This document shows positions 13,261 to 24,699 of a DNA stretch of 64,000 bases, one piece after another. Origin of the DNA: Heliocidaris tuberculata (Eukaryota > Echinodermata > Echinoidea > Camarodonta > Echinometridae). A program made the position numbers and the translations under genes. Numbering within the stretch: the stretch's first letter is position 1; the number at the start of each line of letters is the position of its first letter. The notes under the pieces are model-generated. The model saw only the letters and a list, made by a program, of their open reading frames with translations, was not told where the DNA came from and searched no databases. The stretch covers positions 62,943,108 to 63,007,107 of the forward strand of contig CM046832.1 of NCBI GenBank assembly GCA_025618425.1. The letters are read 5' to 3'.

Positions 13261-15139
13261 ACCTCGTATCATAACCCGTATTTCGAGTTCAGATGTCAAT
13301 GAATAGAGGCACATCAGTTCAGATGCTGCTGTTTCATAACCGTCATTTACCACCATTTCTTCAAATACCATGAAATATTCATGGCCTGAAAGGGCAGGGG
13401 TTCATATTTCTTTGAGCAAATTATTGGCTTCACTTCTTCCCATCGTACTTATCATTACCCCCGATCTCCATATTTCTGCCCAAAGAGGTTTTGATAATGG
13501 AGCAATCAGGAGAAATGTGCGTCTCGTCGCCGTTAGCTGAATTTTCGTACATGTAGGTTAATAATGATTGAAAAGTCGGGATTGTCCTGGGGCGAAAGAC
13601 ATTCTTAACGAGGCTCACGAAATACGCCAACGAGTCAAAAATGGTAGAGTTAAACGGCTGAATGTCCCAAGACTGGTTCGAGTATGTTGCCCTGTGGGAC
13701 TCCTGTATTTCTTATTCATGGGCATTTTCATCTTGCATGAAAGAGAAGAAGATTCTTCATGCTTTTTCTTGCTAAGGGGGAGATGCTGAAAGCTTTGGGT
13801 TTATTGGATAAGTAATGCATAAAGGAAAGAGATAAAAAGGAAAATACAAAGGTAACTCTAAACTTCAGTAATGCAGAAGAGGTCGTTTGCAGCAAAATCC
13901 TGTCGTAAGAGATCGCTTTTTTTTATTCATCATGTGTTGTTCACCCGTATGCGCTTTTAAAAATTTAAATGAAGCCGACAAAAATTACACATAGATTTAA
14001 AAAATGTCACATAATATCTGATTGATGACCAGGATTATCGTTTGAATATCGAAATTACAAGATTGTGAGAAAACGCCCGATCGGCTGCAAATTGTCGTAA
14101 CTGCAAGGAAGAGGATTTTCCTCCGATAAGAAGGCTTACAATACATTGCAATTCCGATAAAAATATAACGATCTTTCGGCATGGCAGTCGGATAATTTCA
14201 AAACTGTACATCAAATTATTTTTGTTCAACCTGTTTCGAATTCCATTCATAATCAGGTCGTAACATGTGCATTTTCGTGAAAAGCTCATGCGGCATCTTT
14301 CTTCTTTTTTTTTTTTTTTTTTTTTACGAATGACAGATTAAATCTCAGATATGGAAGTTTCAAATCTGTCAGGCTCAGTACATGTGCACATAATCCGGCC
14401 TGATTAATCCTTGACTTTCGCATAATTGGTACAACTCATACTTGCATTACAGTGTGTATCATAACAATATACCAAACTCTGATAGCTTTTTTTGTAAAGT
14501 TTTTAGGGTTACACCATGTATTCTTTCAAATGAATAAGAGCCCTGCAAAGGGCCGGTGAGCTCTGCTAAGAGCTCTAAGATCTTGGTTTTGATAGCTTTG
14601 TTGAAAGCTTGGTTTATAAAGATTGTGTCATCAAGAAGGATTACATCATAAATTTTGTTTATAATAAGCGTTTTCTTGATATTAAATTTAAAGTAATACG
14701 TCTGGTACTCAAGTGTACCAAATTAATTTTCGAAACATTTCAATGGTTTTTAGAGAGAAATAAAAAATCAATAATGCCTTTTGACACACGTTACTATCTT
14801 GGCTTCAGCTCAAACTTGGTTTAAGGAGACTCTTTGAGAACCCTGGTGCTCAGTCATTCATGGCAACGAAATATGAATACACACTGAATTATGCCTTTTC
14901 ATAAGAATGTACCGTGTTTGGGTATAATTTTTTAGATACACACTGTAGTGTTTATCTCGTGCTCACTACAGGAAGTAGTCGTGCAGGTTAATCAATCACA
15001 AGTAGGACTTCGTGGCATAGAAGCAGATGAGGGTGATGTAGGGATTGTAGGCATAAGCAACCTTCCTTGAGGGGTACAGGGGACTTCATTGGGATGACAT
15101 AAATGTATAATAACAAAAGGCGCAATGTGTATTAAATAT
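13261..15139. other. No gene recognised
   Basis: Only short, mutually inconsistent frames on both strands and a poly-T near 14,310. Confidence 0.5.
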
Positions 15140-15470
15140 AATGATACACTCCCATGCTCCCCTTTACCTTTCAGCTCTTTCCAGGCACGGTGGAAAACCC
15201 CCATCAACTCTCCCGTGGCAAGCTTAAAAGGGTCACTCCTACGCCCCCCTCCCATTCAACTCTCTCAGGGCACAGTTAATGTAAATGGTTACACTCCTAC
15301 GCCCCTCTCACAGGGCGCGTTATACCATGGTACATTCTACGCCCCACTCCTACAACTCTCTCAGGGCTCGTTATATAATGTTACATCCATCTTCCTATAC
15401 CCCTCTGCCTTCAACTCTTCTCGGACACAGTGGTACCCCTTTGCCCCCCATTAATTCTCTCCAGGGGTAA
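15140..15470 (+). repeat. Degenerate minisatellite-like repeat
   Basis: CACTCCTACGCCCC, CAACTCTCTCAGGGC and GTTATA/ATGGTTACA words recur about four to five times at 55-75 bp spacing. Frames through it look protein-like only because of the repeat. Confidence 0.55.
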
Positions 15471-17439
15471 GGCATCCGGTAAAGAAGGACACGCGCCTCT
15501 AATCACGAGCCGAGAAAACAACTCCATCATCCAATTTCTCCCCAATTTCTCCCCGATTTCTCTCGCAATTAAACGAGATTTTTCACATCTTCTTTGCAGC
15601 ATTGCCATCCATCTAATTCTAGCAACAAGTGAATATATCAAGTTAGAGATGCTGCGGGCAAGGGTCAACTTGTATTTCACTATTTTTTTTCCAAATCACA
15701 CAATACTTTCTACATGTACATAAGTGAAAAATAATTATATCTAGAGTGGACGAGCCAGCAGAAACCAGAGGCATGTCGACGGTCAGCTTCTTACATGTAC
15801 ATAAACAAAATTATATGTACCTTTCAAAAAATACAAAGCTTAGGAGCTCATTCACATGAATTACATAATCTAGACGATGTTGCTCACATCATTTTGGACA
15901 TTATTTTGGATAATGATGACGTAAAGTTTATTGTGGGAATAGTCCCACGGGGGTGGGGGGCCTTTTGTCCGCCAAACAAAAGGTGTCCCCCACCCACTTC
16001 CATTGTCCGAGCCCGACGTTCCGCAGCCTCGGGGGGGGGGGGGGGGGGAGGGGGTTATGAGCCGTATCTTCGGGATAACGCGTTTTATCCAAAAAAAAAA
16101 AGAAGGTAGGCGTTTGAGCTCAAAAGATTCTAGAATGATATTAATTTTCTAATTTTTCATAGCAATGTACCGACTAGTAACTCATTTTCATTTTCCATCC
16201 TCATAACATTTTGCGTTGATTTGTCAATATGATGATTTTCATAAATATATATCACTTAATCATTTAATATATATTTCTCTGTGTAGCTTAAAACTCATTA
16301 CTCTCTTCCCCTTATTTTATTCCATCTATAAACGTGATTTTTGGCAATAGAATTGCATCTCTAGAATTTTTTTTTACTTATTTCAGATTTTGTTCAATCT
16401 TCACAGTAATGTAGGATTGTGGGACAAGCAGATTATATACTCAGTATTGCTATCTTTCTCTAAACTTTGCTTACCACTCACCTAATACAGATTTTCTAAC
16501 TCAGTCATTGAGTAGATTTCATTCTTTCTTACTTTTTTGTTTAAGGCCTGTTAAATTTTATGTAGATTTTTATTTTTACGCTATTTAGCTTTTAAAATGA
16601 ATGAAAATGATTAGCATTTCCTTTTACTTCTTCAAACAGACCTGACTGTATGCTTTCCCCACCACTGCTCGCGGGATTGGAAAAGCGTGAAGAGTGATTA
16701 TCTCACGATCTCATTTTCTCTTCGACCCGTCCCAGCGTCTTCAATTTGTCTATCTCTCCATCGATCAATCGATTTATCAGGTCATTCAATCCACTCGTTT
16801 CTCCCCTACGCCGAAACCATTTTACACTATTTCCTGGGACTATTTCCCCAACTGCCTTACAACAACGAGTGTTACTCCATCCCCCTGAGACCGGGCTTAA
16901 AAGTTCAGATGATGCGTTATCATCCGCGTTTCCATGACACCCAAGGGACAGCATCCATTCTGATGAGCTTTTCATCAAGTGTCGTTCAAGATTACTCCCT
17001 AGAGCAGTGGCGCGTTCTCACTGGCAATTCGATTTTAAGTGATTTTTAAAATTTTATTTTAAAATGTTTTAGGATAAGAACTTGCTGTTGGCTGGCTGGA
17101 GGTACCGAAACACTCGACACATCTACATGATATCAACACCTGATCAATGAACTTCAGTAATCTAAGGCAATATCTTAACTTCATCGTTAACGGCTATTTT
17201 TTTTTTTAAATTGTGACAGACGACTTTGTATTCTTTTAGAAATATAAAAGGGTGTAACCTATGTATTGTAGAAATGATACCGATGATGTCAAAGATGTAG
17301 GCAGAGAAATTGATGAATTTTAAAAGAAAATAAATATATCAAAAACTTACTATAAAAGAGTTTGACTAAAAAGTGCAAAGAGATTTTGACCCAGGATAGC
17401 CTCATCAGTATTAATACTGTTCTTCTTTGGGGGCCCTGC
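15471..17439. other. No gene recognised
   Basis: Contains a G-run near 16,030. The 120-codon frame at 16,687-17,049 overlaps other open frames and has no recognisable domain, so I do not call it. Confidence 0.5.
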
Positions 17440-17664
17440 AGTCATATTATTACCCCGGCTTCAGCCCGGGTACCATGGAAGCAAATATCAAGGAATTTCT
17501 TTTTCCACCCATGTACTTCTTACCCATTTACTACACATGGGTAGAGAGTGGCAAATGTAAATTAATGTCTTGCCAAATGACATTGGTGCCGTGACAGGGA
17601 TTCGAAATCCGTACCACGTGCTCCATGGTCCGTTAACTTATCCACTAGACCGCGACAACTCCAC
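17440..17664 (-). mobile_element. tRNA-derived SINE, same family as 27.1 kb
   Basis: Read on the minus strand it gives GTCGCGGTCTAGTGGATAAG (A box) and GATTTCGAATCCCTGTCACG (B box), then CACCAATGTCATTTGGCAAG and TTAATTTACATTTGCCAC, matching the body of the 27.1-kb copy. It is 3'-truncated relative to that copy. Confidence 0.8.
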
Positions 17665-18080
17665 ATGCATAGAACCTGTATGCATGGACTCTGTAGAAGG
17701 GAGAGTAACTAAAATTGAAATGTGCAAGATAATCCTGACGATTATCACCAAAGTAAAGACTACGAAATTCGAAAATAATTATTATACAGTGTACAGTGAG
17801 CGGAGAATAGACGAATTGCGTACCAAGAAGTGGAATGGAAAATGAAAGTGTGAGTGATATAATTATGCACAGGAGATAACCTTAAAATGCATAACGCCGC
17901 ACCCCTCAGCTTTATCGATGGGACCTAAAGAGCTCTTGAAGATTGATAACGCTCTCAGAAGGCGATTTTAATACTGATCAGAAATGAAATAGACTCACAC
18001 CCTTTGAGAATTAGGTGGATCGTTCAATTGAACGGTGCTATTACACAATCTTCACAATGGCGTAATTATGGGGGGTACAC

Positions 18081-18460
18081 GTCCAAGAAGAAGAAGAAGA
18101 AAAAGAAGAAAAAGAAGAAGAAGCTGACGAAGAAGAAGAAAGAGAAGGAGGAGGAAAAGAAAAAGAAGAACAAGAAGCAACAATGAGATGATGATGATAA
18201 TGATGATGAAGAAGAAGAAGAAGAAGAAGAAGAAGAAGAAGAAGAAGAAGAAGAAGAAGAAGAAGAAGAAAAAGAAGAAGAAGAAGAAGAAGAAGAAGGG
18301 GGAGGTGGAGGAGGAGGAGAAAAGAAAAAGAAGAAGAAGCAAGAAGAAGAATAAAAGGAGAAGAATAGGAAAATAAAGAAAGAGAGAGAAGGAGGGAGAG
18401 AGAGAGACAGAAGGAGGGAGAGAGAGAGAGAGAGAGAAGGAGAGAGAGAGAGAGAGTAAG
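18081..18460. repeat. Long GAA/AAG and GA purine tract
   Basis: Nearly 380 bp of almost pure plus-strand purine, with an uninterrupted GAA run of about 90 bp at 18,207-18,297, then GA repeats. Such tracts can form triplex structures. Lys-only and Leu/Phe-only frames are artefacts. Confidence 0.92.
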
Positions 18461-18959
18461 GGGATGGGAAAGGCAGCGTGAAAAGAAGACGTTTTGAATC
18501 TCTCCCACAGACATCCTCCCCAATTCTGTTGCCATGTTGATTTGCATTTTATCTACCTGTAACGACTGATGCCATCCATGATGCCATTGCCCCTACAATA
18601 GCGGGACCAACACTATACCCTTTTAAACGTTATTCCCCAAGAACATCCTTTCCTATATCTCAAGTTTGGGAGTCATGGCAACAAGGGTGTCGTCCTATAC
18701 AGATCAAGGCATCCAGAACAATGTTTCCTTCCTATTAATGCTTTTGCCTCCCCACCCCATTCATTTAATGGACTTATGCCTCTGGTGACACATTACTTCG
18801 GTTGTCAAAATTGACAATTCTATGACGGGTAGTAGTTTCCTGAGAGCCAGAAGGGCGTTAACTCATACGCTTTGATACTGAGTTAACGCCTCTTTTTGCT
18901 CTCAACTAATACGGAATAGGGGAAAACACAATATTTGGGTCATGGAAAGGCAAGCGCTA

Positions 18960-20540
18960 TTTTTTGCTTTATAGATCGTGCATGAAATCTAAATTTGCTC
19001 ATTCAACTCCTCAGAGGCGACTAGAATACTCTTCAAAATTTAGTGAAGTAGGCTAATGATATGGAAATTTGTTCAAACATTTTAAAGCTTTAAAATTTGA
19101 TTCTTGCCCCAAAACTTCACATCTCATATATTTCAAATTAAGGTGCTGATGCGACGACTTTGGTTGTGGAGAGTCGCCATCTAACGAGTAAATGTCATCA
19201 AAGTTGGCTATAAATAACCATCATAACTGAAAGAGGCTAGTAATGATATAGAGAGATGAGAAAATTTTATAAAGCCAATATGCTTTCTTCAGGGATTATG
19301 TTTCTGAATCTTATTTTAGTCCAATATGCCACATTAATCTACCTGAACTAGGTGCAACGACTCACTTTGGTTGCAGAGAGTTAGTGTCTCACAAAGAAAT
19401 GTCATCAACGGTGGTTAGAAGTACGGATGATGATGGAATGAGGCTAGGTATGAATAGTGATTAAACTTTAAATTTTATGAAGCCATCTATTTTCAGGGAT
19501 TGTTCTAATGCAGTTTATTTTTAGTTCAATATGCCACATTAATCTACCTTAACTCGGTGCAACGACTCACTTAGGTTGCAGAGAGTAATTTGGTATCTCA
19601 CAAAGAAATGTCATCAACGGTGGTTAGAAGTACGTATCATGATGGAATGAGGCTAGTTATGAATGGTGATTAAACCATCTATCTTCAGGGATTATTTTCA
19701 GTCCAATATGTCACATTAATCTACCTGAACTTTGTGCAACGACTCACTTTGGTTGCTGAGAGTTGTCGGCTCAGGAGAAATTATCAAAGGTTGACACAAA
19801 TACTGATTAAAGGGTTGAACTAGGTCAAAAATGATCAGTTCTTGATACAGAGGTGAGTAACTCACATGAGGTCCATAGGTGGTATCTAGACATTTCACTC
19901 CTAAACGCCATTTTAACACCAAAATGTCACATTCATCTATTTCAAGTTTTAACTTTAAGGTGTCGGTGCAGTGAGGTTGGTTGTTGGGGTGATGGTTCAT
20001 GAGTGTAAATTCCTCGAAAGCAGCCAGAATACTGAACTAGACATGAATTGATAAAGACAGAGATCATTAATCACAATGTAGCTATGACACAATCTTCGAG
20101 TATACATCTCTAAACGTCGTTATTACTCAAATAGATCACTTTCATTTATATCACTATCTAGTATTCAGCGCAACGACTTTGGTTTTTAAAGATTTTGTTT
20201 TTAGTGAAAATCCGAAATATTTGGATCGCATACGTGCGCTGAATCCGAAATAGTTAATGCCTTGGATGCAAAACTGATCAGGGCCCAGTTTCATAAAACT
20301 TGTTATCAGTAACAGGTAACAATGACTGTTATAAGCTACTGAAATCCTTGCATTTGATTGGCTGTGAGCAAATTTGTCATAGATATGCATGGGGAATTTG
20401 TTATTAATAACAAGTTTTATGAAACAGGGCCCAGAACTGGAAAAAATATTAATGAGTCCATACGTGTAGATTTTCAAGTTAAGCGTCAGAGCACACATTT
20501 TGGTTGTGAAGAATTTAGGTCATTCGTTTTGTTCTTTGGC
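18960..20540 (+). repeat. Diverged tandem array of about 200-bp units
   Basis: The anchor GACTCACTTTGGTTGCAGAG or variants occurs at about 19,160, 19,377, 19,573, 19,750, 19,976, 20,180 and 20,500, spacing 175-230 bp (the last interval includes the 152-bp MITE). A second anchor CAATATGCCACATTAATCTA precedes each. The two units near 19,310-19,680 are most alike. At least six units are recognisable. Confidence 0.75.
20281..20432. mobile_element. Palindromic MITE, 152 bp, shared-core family
   Basis: Ends GGGCCCAGTTTCATAAAAC and GTTTTATGAAACAGGGCCC are inverted repeats. The asymmetric centre, TTATAAGCTACTGAAATCCT then GCATTTGATTGGCTG, recurs in the elements at 4.37, 29.73 and 29.92 kb. It is inserted in the 200-bp tandem array. 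Confidence 0.82.
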
Positions 20541-20649
20541 AAAATGTAATTTCAACATGTTCAAGGGGAACACATCCAGGGTTCTTGCTAATTTTTCTGA
20601 TAGCAGGTAATTTATCATTCACAGGCGGTTACTCCAAAAAAGCAACAGG

Positions 20650-20745
20650 GGTCTGGGGGCTGTGAAGCCTCCAGCGGGTTCCAGGGGCAGTGCCCCTTGA
20701 GGGGGGCTTCAGGGGGGCATAGCCCCCTGAAGCCCCTAGCTTTTG
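20650..20745. repeat. GC-rich hairpin cluster
   Basis: Overlapping inverted pairs such as GGGGGCTTCAGGGGG / CCCCCTGAAGCCCC and GGGGCAGTGCCCC in a locally GC-rich island. It would fold strongly in single-stranded form. Confidence 0.65.
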
Positions 20746-21289
20746 CAAGAATTGGTAAGGTAAAATCTTCCATTCTTCCAATCTTCCAGACCCTACATGT
20801 ACAAGGAAATTACTTCTTTTAAATAAAGAACAAGGCAACACTAAACTGGTTTAAAATGCCAGCTCAGATGACATTGGTGTTATTTTATTTAAAATCAATG
20901 TTGTTCAGAAAGTGAATGCATGATTTTTTTTTTTATATCTGCAGCTATTTTTGATATCCTACAGTCATATGATTTGCACAAGTGAATGAACACAATGAAC
21001 TCTCATGATTATGATCAAATTTACCACACTGCAGAGTTACGAAAAGGCTAGGATTACCGTAAATAACGTTGTACAAACCGCTGTTGTTAAATTAAACACA
21101 CCCCCAATTTTCGACCCCTGAGCAAAAAATAAAAAATGAAAAAATCATGATAAATTCAAGTCATGTTCTTATCAAAACGGCAAAATCTAGAGGCAAAAGC
21201 ATAAAGAAATGATTTAGAAAAGTGTAAAACAAAATTGTACTTTAATTGGTTGTTTCCTGTTTTTTAACACATTTTCAAAGTCGGGGAAC

Positions 21290-22145
21290 TCTTCGAATAT
21301 GAGTCGTTGACCAAAATAAGGCTTGCTTCAAAGACGTGACAAGCCCTTATCAAAGTACAGATACGGTACAGAATCGTGATCGTATCTTAATCACTATCAA
21401 AATAAAAGAAAACATCACAAAACACACATTAACAATACGGATAGAGGCAAACTGATACCTTGCTTAAGAAAATATTTCTAGATAAATCCAAGAACTATCA
21501 CAGAAGTTTCATGTTTGAAGAGCTATGGCGCAAGGTTTTTCAACAAAATAATCGATCCCAAAACATTTGAAGTTTCCCTCATTTCATACCCATGCAGAGG
21601 TAGGTTCGCTCCCCTGCTCCAGCTGCCCAGCGAGTTTGCAAGTTCTGCTAAAATGAGAGAAACGTCTCTGCACATAGCTATTGCATAAATTAATTTGCAT
21701 ACTAGCTCAACCAATGCGCATTGGTTGAGCTAGTATGCAAATTAATTTATGCAGAAGCCATGTGCAGAGACTATTCTCTCATTTTAGCAGAACGTGCAAA
21801 CTCTCTGGGCCGCTGGAGCAGGGGAACGAACCTATGGAGCGAACTTACCTCTGCATGCATGGGTATGGAATGGGGGAAACTTCATATGTTTTGGGATCGA
21901 TTATTTTGTTGAAAAACCTTGCGCCAAAACTCTTCAAACTTCTGTGATAGTTCTTGGATTTAGCTAGGAATATTTTCTAAAGCAAGGTACCAGTTTGCCT
22001 TTATCTGTACTGTTATTGTGTGTTTTGTGATGTTTTCTTTCATTTTGATGGTGATTAATAATACGATCACAAATCTTTACTTTGACAAGCGTTACGTCTT
22101 GAAGCCTTGCTTGGTCAATGGACTTGAATTTTGGGGAGCCCTCAT
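21290..22145. repeat. Approximately 850-bp inverted repeat with no spacer
   Basis: The centre AACCAATGC|GCATTGGTT lies between 21,717 and 21,718. Both arms carry GAGCTAGTATGCAAATTAAT, TCTCATTTTAGCAGAA, CATTTGAAGTTTCCC-type, AACATCACAAAACACACA and CAAACTG-TACCTTGCTT blocks in mirrored order. Similarity is highest near the centre and falls outward, with small indels. Left arm about 428 bp, right about 428 bp. Confidence 0.9.
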
Positions 22146-22649
22146 TGAGAGTAAAGCTGCCACCGTGGTTTAATTGTGCCGGGTTTGTGTCACGGCATGA
22201 ACTGTTTGTGGGTCGTATGTATGTTACGGAAGTTAGGCTGTTGATTTTAACATCAAAATTAATTTGTAGAAATATGTAGCATTTAGATTTACAAAACAGT
22301 AAATAAATTCTCTTTGATCATATAAACAGGACCTTAGACCCCTAGATTATTGTCAGTTTTGGTGATATATGACTCTTCATTTGTTTTGGTTTTTTTTTAG
22401 CCTAGCATCGTGTATTACCCGCAACCCCGGCTTATGCTTATTCAGTGCGCGCTAGCCCTCGTCGAGTCAGTTTATTTTCGTTTCTTCTGCCTTCTCGATC
22501 TCTCGCGCATTGGCTGTGTTTAAAGCCGTTTCTTCCCGTTTCTTTACGACTGCTTTCACAACACCGCTGTGAAGCTTGTGAAAACTGAAATTTGAGATAG
22601 CGACTTGTTGAATTGAATCGAGACTGATTTTATATTTATGTATATAGTC

Positions 22650-22651
<2 letters not shown>

Positions 22652-22692
<41 letters not shown>
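22652..22692. repeat. TA repeat then poly-T
   Basis: ATATATATAT followed by about 34 T, inside the candidate 2.2-kb element. Confidence 0.9.
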
Positions 22693-23049
22693 GTGAGGCC
22701 ACAGCCGGTTACGATCGGCGTTACAGTCGGAAAAAATAGCCGGTTACGGCTATTAACAAGAACCCTGTGAACAAGAAACTATTTTATTGAGTGTTCGGAA
22801 ATATTAGATTTGACAAGGTTTTAATTCGAGTTGGCTTTCTCAGTCAATCATAAAGTTTTGATGGGATATGTCAGGACATACAGAAAACAAGGCCAATTCT
22901 TTTATAAATTGCCTTTTAAAGACCCCAACTGAAGCAAATACAACCATAGATCGATGGAAAGGTAAGTAGACGTAGAATACAAATACATGTGGGTAAACAT
23001 CATTTTTCCTTTCAATAATCCACAAAAAGCAAAAAGAACACCTCACTGT

Positions 23050-23250
23050 CCGCCCCCTCCCGGTTGCGTAATAACAAGGGTTCGCTCGGCCGATACACTT
23101 ATGACGTCATTTCGTGTAGACAACTCTGTGGCTGGTTCACGTAGCGGCGCGTAAACAAGGACAGTGAATAGCTTTCGTACAATAGCCAGTTACTTTTGTG
23201 GGCGGAGTTTGTCAAGTTTTGTGAAAGTTTTGATAGCTGATTTAACAGAG
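23050..23250 (+). promoter_or_regulatory. Putative promoter of the acidic ORF (CRE and GC box)
   Basis: GC-richer than its surroundings. A full palindromic CRE, TGACGTCA, lies at about 23,102-23,109 and a GGGCGG GC box near 23,202. CpG dinucleotides are frequent (GCGGCGCG, CTCGGCCG). No TATA box is evident. This resembles a CpG-type housekeeping promoter and is the strongest reason to think the ORF downstream is real. Confidence 0.4.
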
Positions 23251-23460
23251 ATGGCTGCCTCAGTTAACCAGGATGACGACCAAGATGAACTGATGGAATT
23301 TGAGAACGAAGAGGATGACAGCACAGGGGAAAGTGGTGAGGAAAATGACAGCGATGAGGCAAGCCGTCTTATCGAGACATTCGTGCAGCTCAACTCAGCT
23401 GAGCCTGCGCTGGGCCAAACACTCAAGACGCCTATAATGTGTGTTTTGGTTACAAAATAA
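23251..23460 (+). CDS. Acidic short ORF, possible first exon of an unidentified gene
   Basis: Reads M-A-A-S-V-N-Q-D-D-D-Q-D-E-L-M-E-F and continues with many D, E and S residues, then a more ordinary segment (RLIETFVQLNSAEP), 69 codons to TAA. The context ACAGAGATGG has purine at -3 and G at +4. An in-frame upstream ATG at 23,164 would add 29 residues of different character, so I prefer 23,251. The acidic D/E/S composition resembles N-termini of nuclear proteins, but I cannot name it. A splice site before the stop (for example near 23,436) could make this a first exon, but I find no convincing downstream exon. It might also be a pseudogene fragment. Confidence 0.45.
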   Translation: MAASVNQDDDQDELMEFENEEDDSTGESGEENDSDEASRLIETFVQLNSAEPALGQTLKTPIMCVLVTK

Positions 23461-23623
23461 TAGCTGTAACTTCGGTTTTCATTTCTGTAACAATGTAAGA
23501 TGCAGTTGAATACTTTGAAACACCATAACTTCCATTGTAATGCATTTACAAACAATAATCATGACTTCCAAATCAAGAAAAAAAACCCACCACGTACCTT
23601 TCGCATGCAGACTTGGATCATAT

Positions 23624-23833
23624 TGGCCCGAATTCACAAAGGAGGTTTAGTTTAAACCATGGTTTAAACCCCCTCCTGGGGTTTTTAAGCGTACGTGCGC
23701 ACGGAATCCGATCCAATCATATATTTTCTTTGCGCTCGCGCATGGGCAATGTGCGCTTATTTACGCTTATTTTAGTACGCTTACGGAGGTTTAAACCTTG
23801 CCATGGTTTAAACCTCCTTTGTGAATTCGGGCC
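23624..23833. mobile_element. MITE, 210 bp, with 3-bp ATT duplication
   Basis: Ends GGCCCGAATTCACAAAGGAG and CTCCTTTGTGAATTCGGGCC are exact inverted repeats, and the inversion continues through GGTTTAxxxxAAACCATGGTTTAAACC. ATT flanks both sides (23,621-23,623; 23,834-23,836). A 3-bp duplication recalls PIF/Harbinger elements. Confidence 0.82.
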
Positions 23834-24086
23834 ATTATGTTCGCGACGTCTACCCAAAATGACGTCATAAATTTCGACCCCCCGCAGGCCTGTGATTATA
23901 CTCGACGCCATCCCATTTTCCAAGCCCTCCAATCCAAAGATTTGAGATGCTTTTACTCCTCCCGCAGGCAATGAAAGCTCATGAAGCTTGCATTGTTATA
24001 TTCAGAGAATAAACAGCTTTCTGTAGATATATAATTTGTATATTCCATTTTTGGTTTCGGTTGGGGTCTATGAAAGTTTCTAAGCC

Positions 24087-24535
24087 TTTTCAAAACTAAA
24101 CTTTTCCGATACCAGCTAGAACAAATATAGATTTTGTCAACTATGGATTTTGCACCATTTCACAACAATACCTTTTGCTTACTCAAGAGTGAAATATCGA
24201 TGTTTTGGTGTCATTTGATAGGAGAGACGCTAAGCTATCCGTAGGTATGAAAATTTTATGAACATATTTTGAAATGTTCATTTGGGGAGACTTTTTCCAA
24301 CTGTCAACTTTTAACGGTTCTCAAGTTTGTTAATACCAGCCAGAACAAAATACTAATTCTTGTCAAATCTGGATTTTGCACCCTTTCACAAAAGTCGTTT
24401 TTGCTCACTCGAGCTTAAAACATTGCCAGATATTTTGATGTCATTCGATAGAAGAGACCCTAGGCTATCCACAGGTATAAAATTGTATACAAATATTTTT
24501 AAATATTTACTTTGAGAGACTTTTTCAAACTGTTA
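24087..24535 (+). repeat. Tandem duplication, period about 224 bp
   Basis: ACCAGCTAGAACAAA at 24,111 and ACCAGCCAGAACAAA at 24,335 start parallel blocks with TGGATTTTGCACC, TTTTGxTGTCATT, GATAGxAGAGAC and GAGACTTTTTCxAACTGT in the same order. About two copies. Confidence 0.75.
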
Positions 24536-24699
24536 TTTTTTTTTGGGGGGGGGGAGTGGGAGACGCACTGTAGAGGTGTGAACAATACTTTTTTACAACA
24601 CAACATACATGGAATCTAAAATAGTTCAAAAGTAAATCTGTTTATATGGGGGCAAAGAAAATATTGATTAGAAAGGCTCATATACTACGCCACCGAGTA

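Larger units (their letters stand above)
20577..22767. mobile_element. Candidate 2.2-kb TIR element enclosing a giant palindrome
   Basis: Ends CAGGGTTCTTGCTAAT and ATTAACAAGAACCCTG match as inverted repeats at 15 of 16 positions, and CAGGG termini are hAT-like. Flanking octamers (AACACATC, TGAACAAG) do not match, so boundaries are not confirmed. Inside are a GC-rich hairpin cluster (20,650-20,745), the 0.85-kb palindrome and a poly-T of about 34. No transposase frame. Confidence 0.45.

Noticed and set aside
15125..15470. Pro/Leu-rich overlapping frames of 60-109 codons
   Set aside because: They follow a degenerate minisatellite; several frames are open because stop codons are rare in the unit.
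16687..17049. 120-codon plus-strand frame
   Set aside because: Four overlapping open frames on both strands, no domain, no initiation context or polyadenylation signal of note.
18041..18547. Long Leu/Ser/Phe and Lys-rich frames
   Set aside because: Produced by the GAA/GA purine tract read in different frames.
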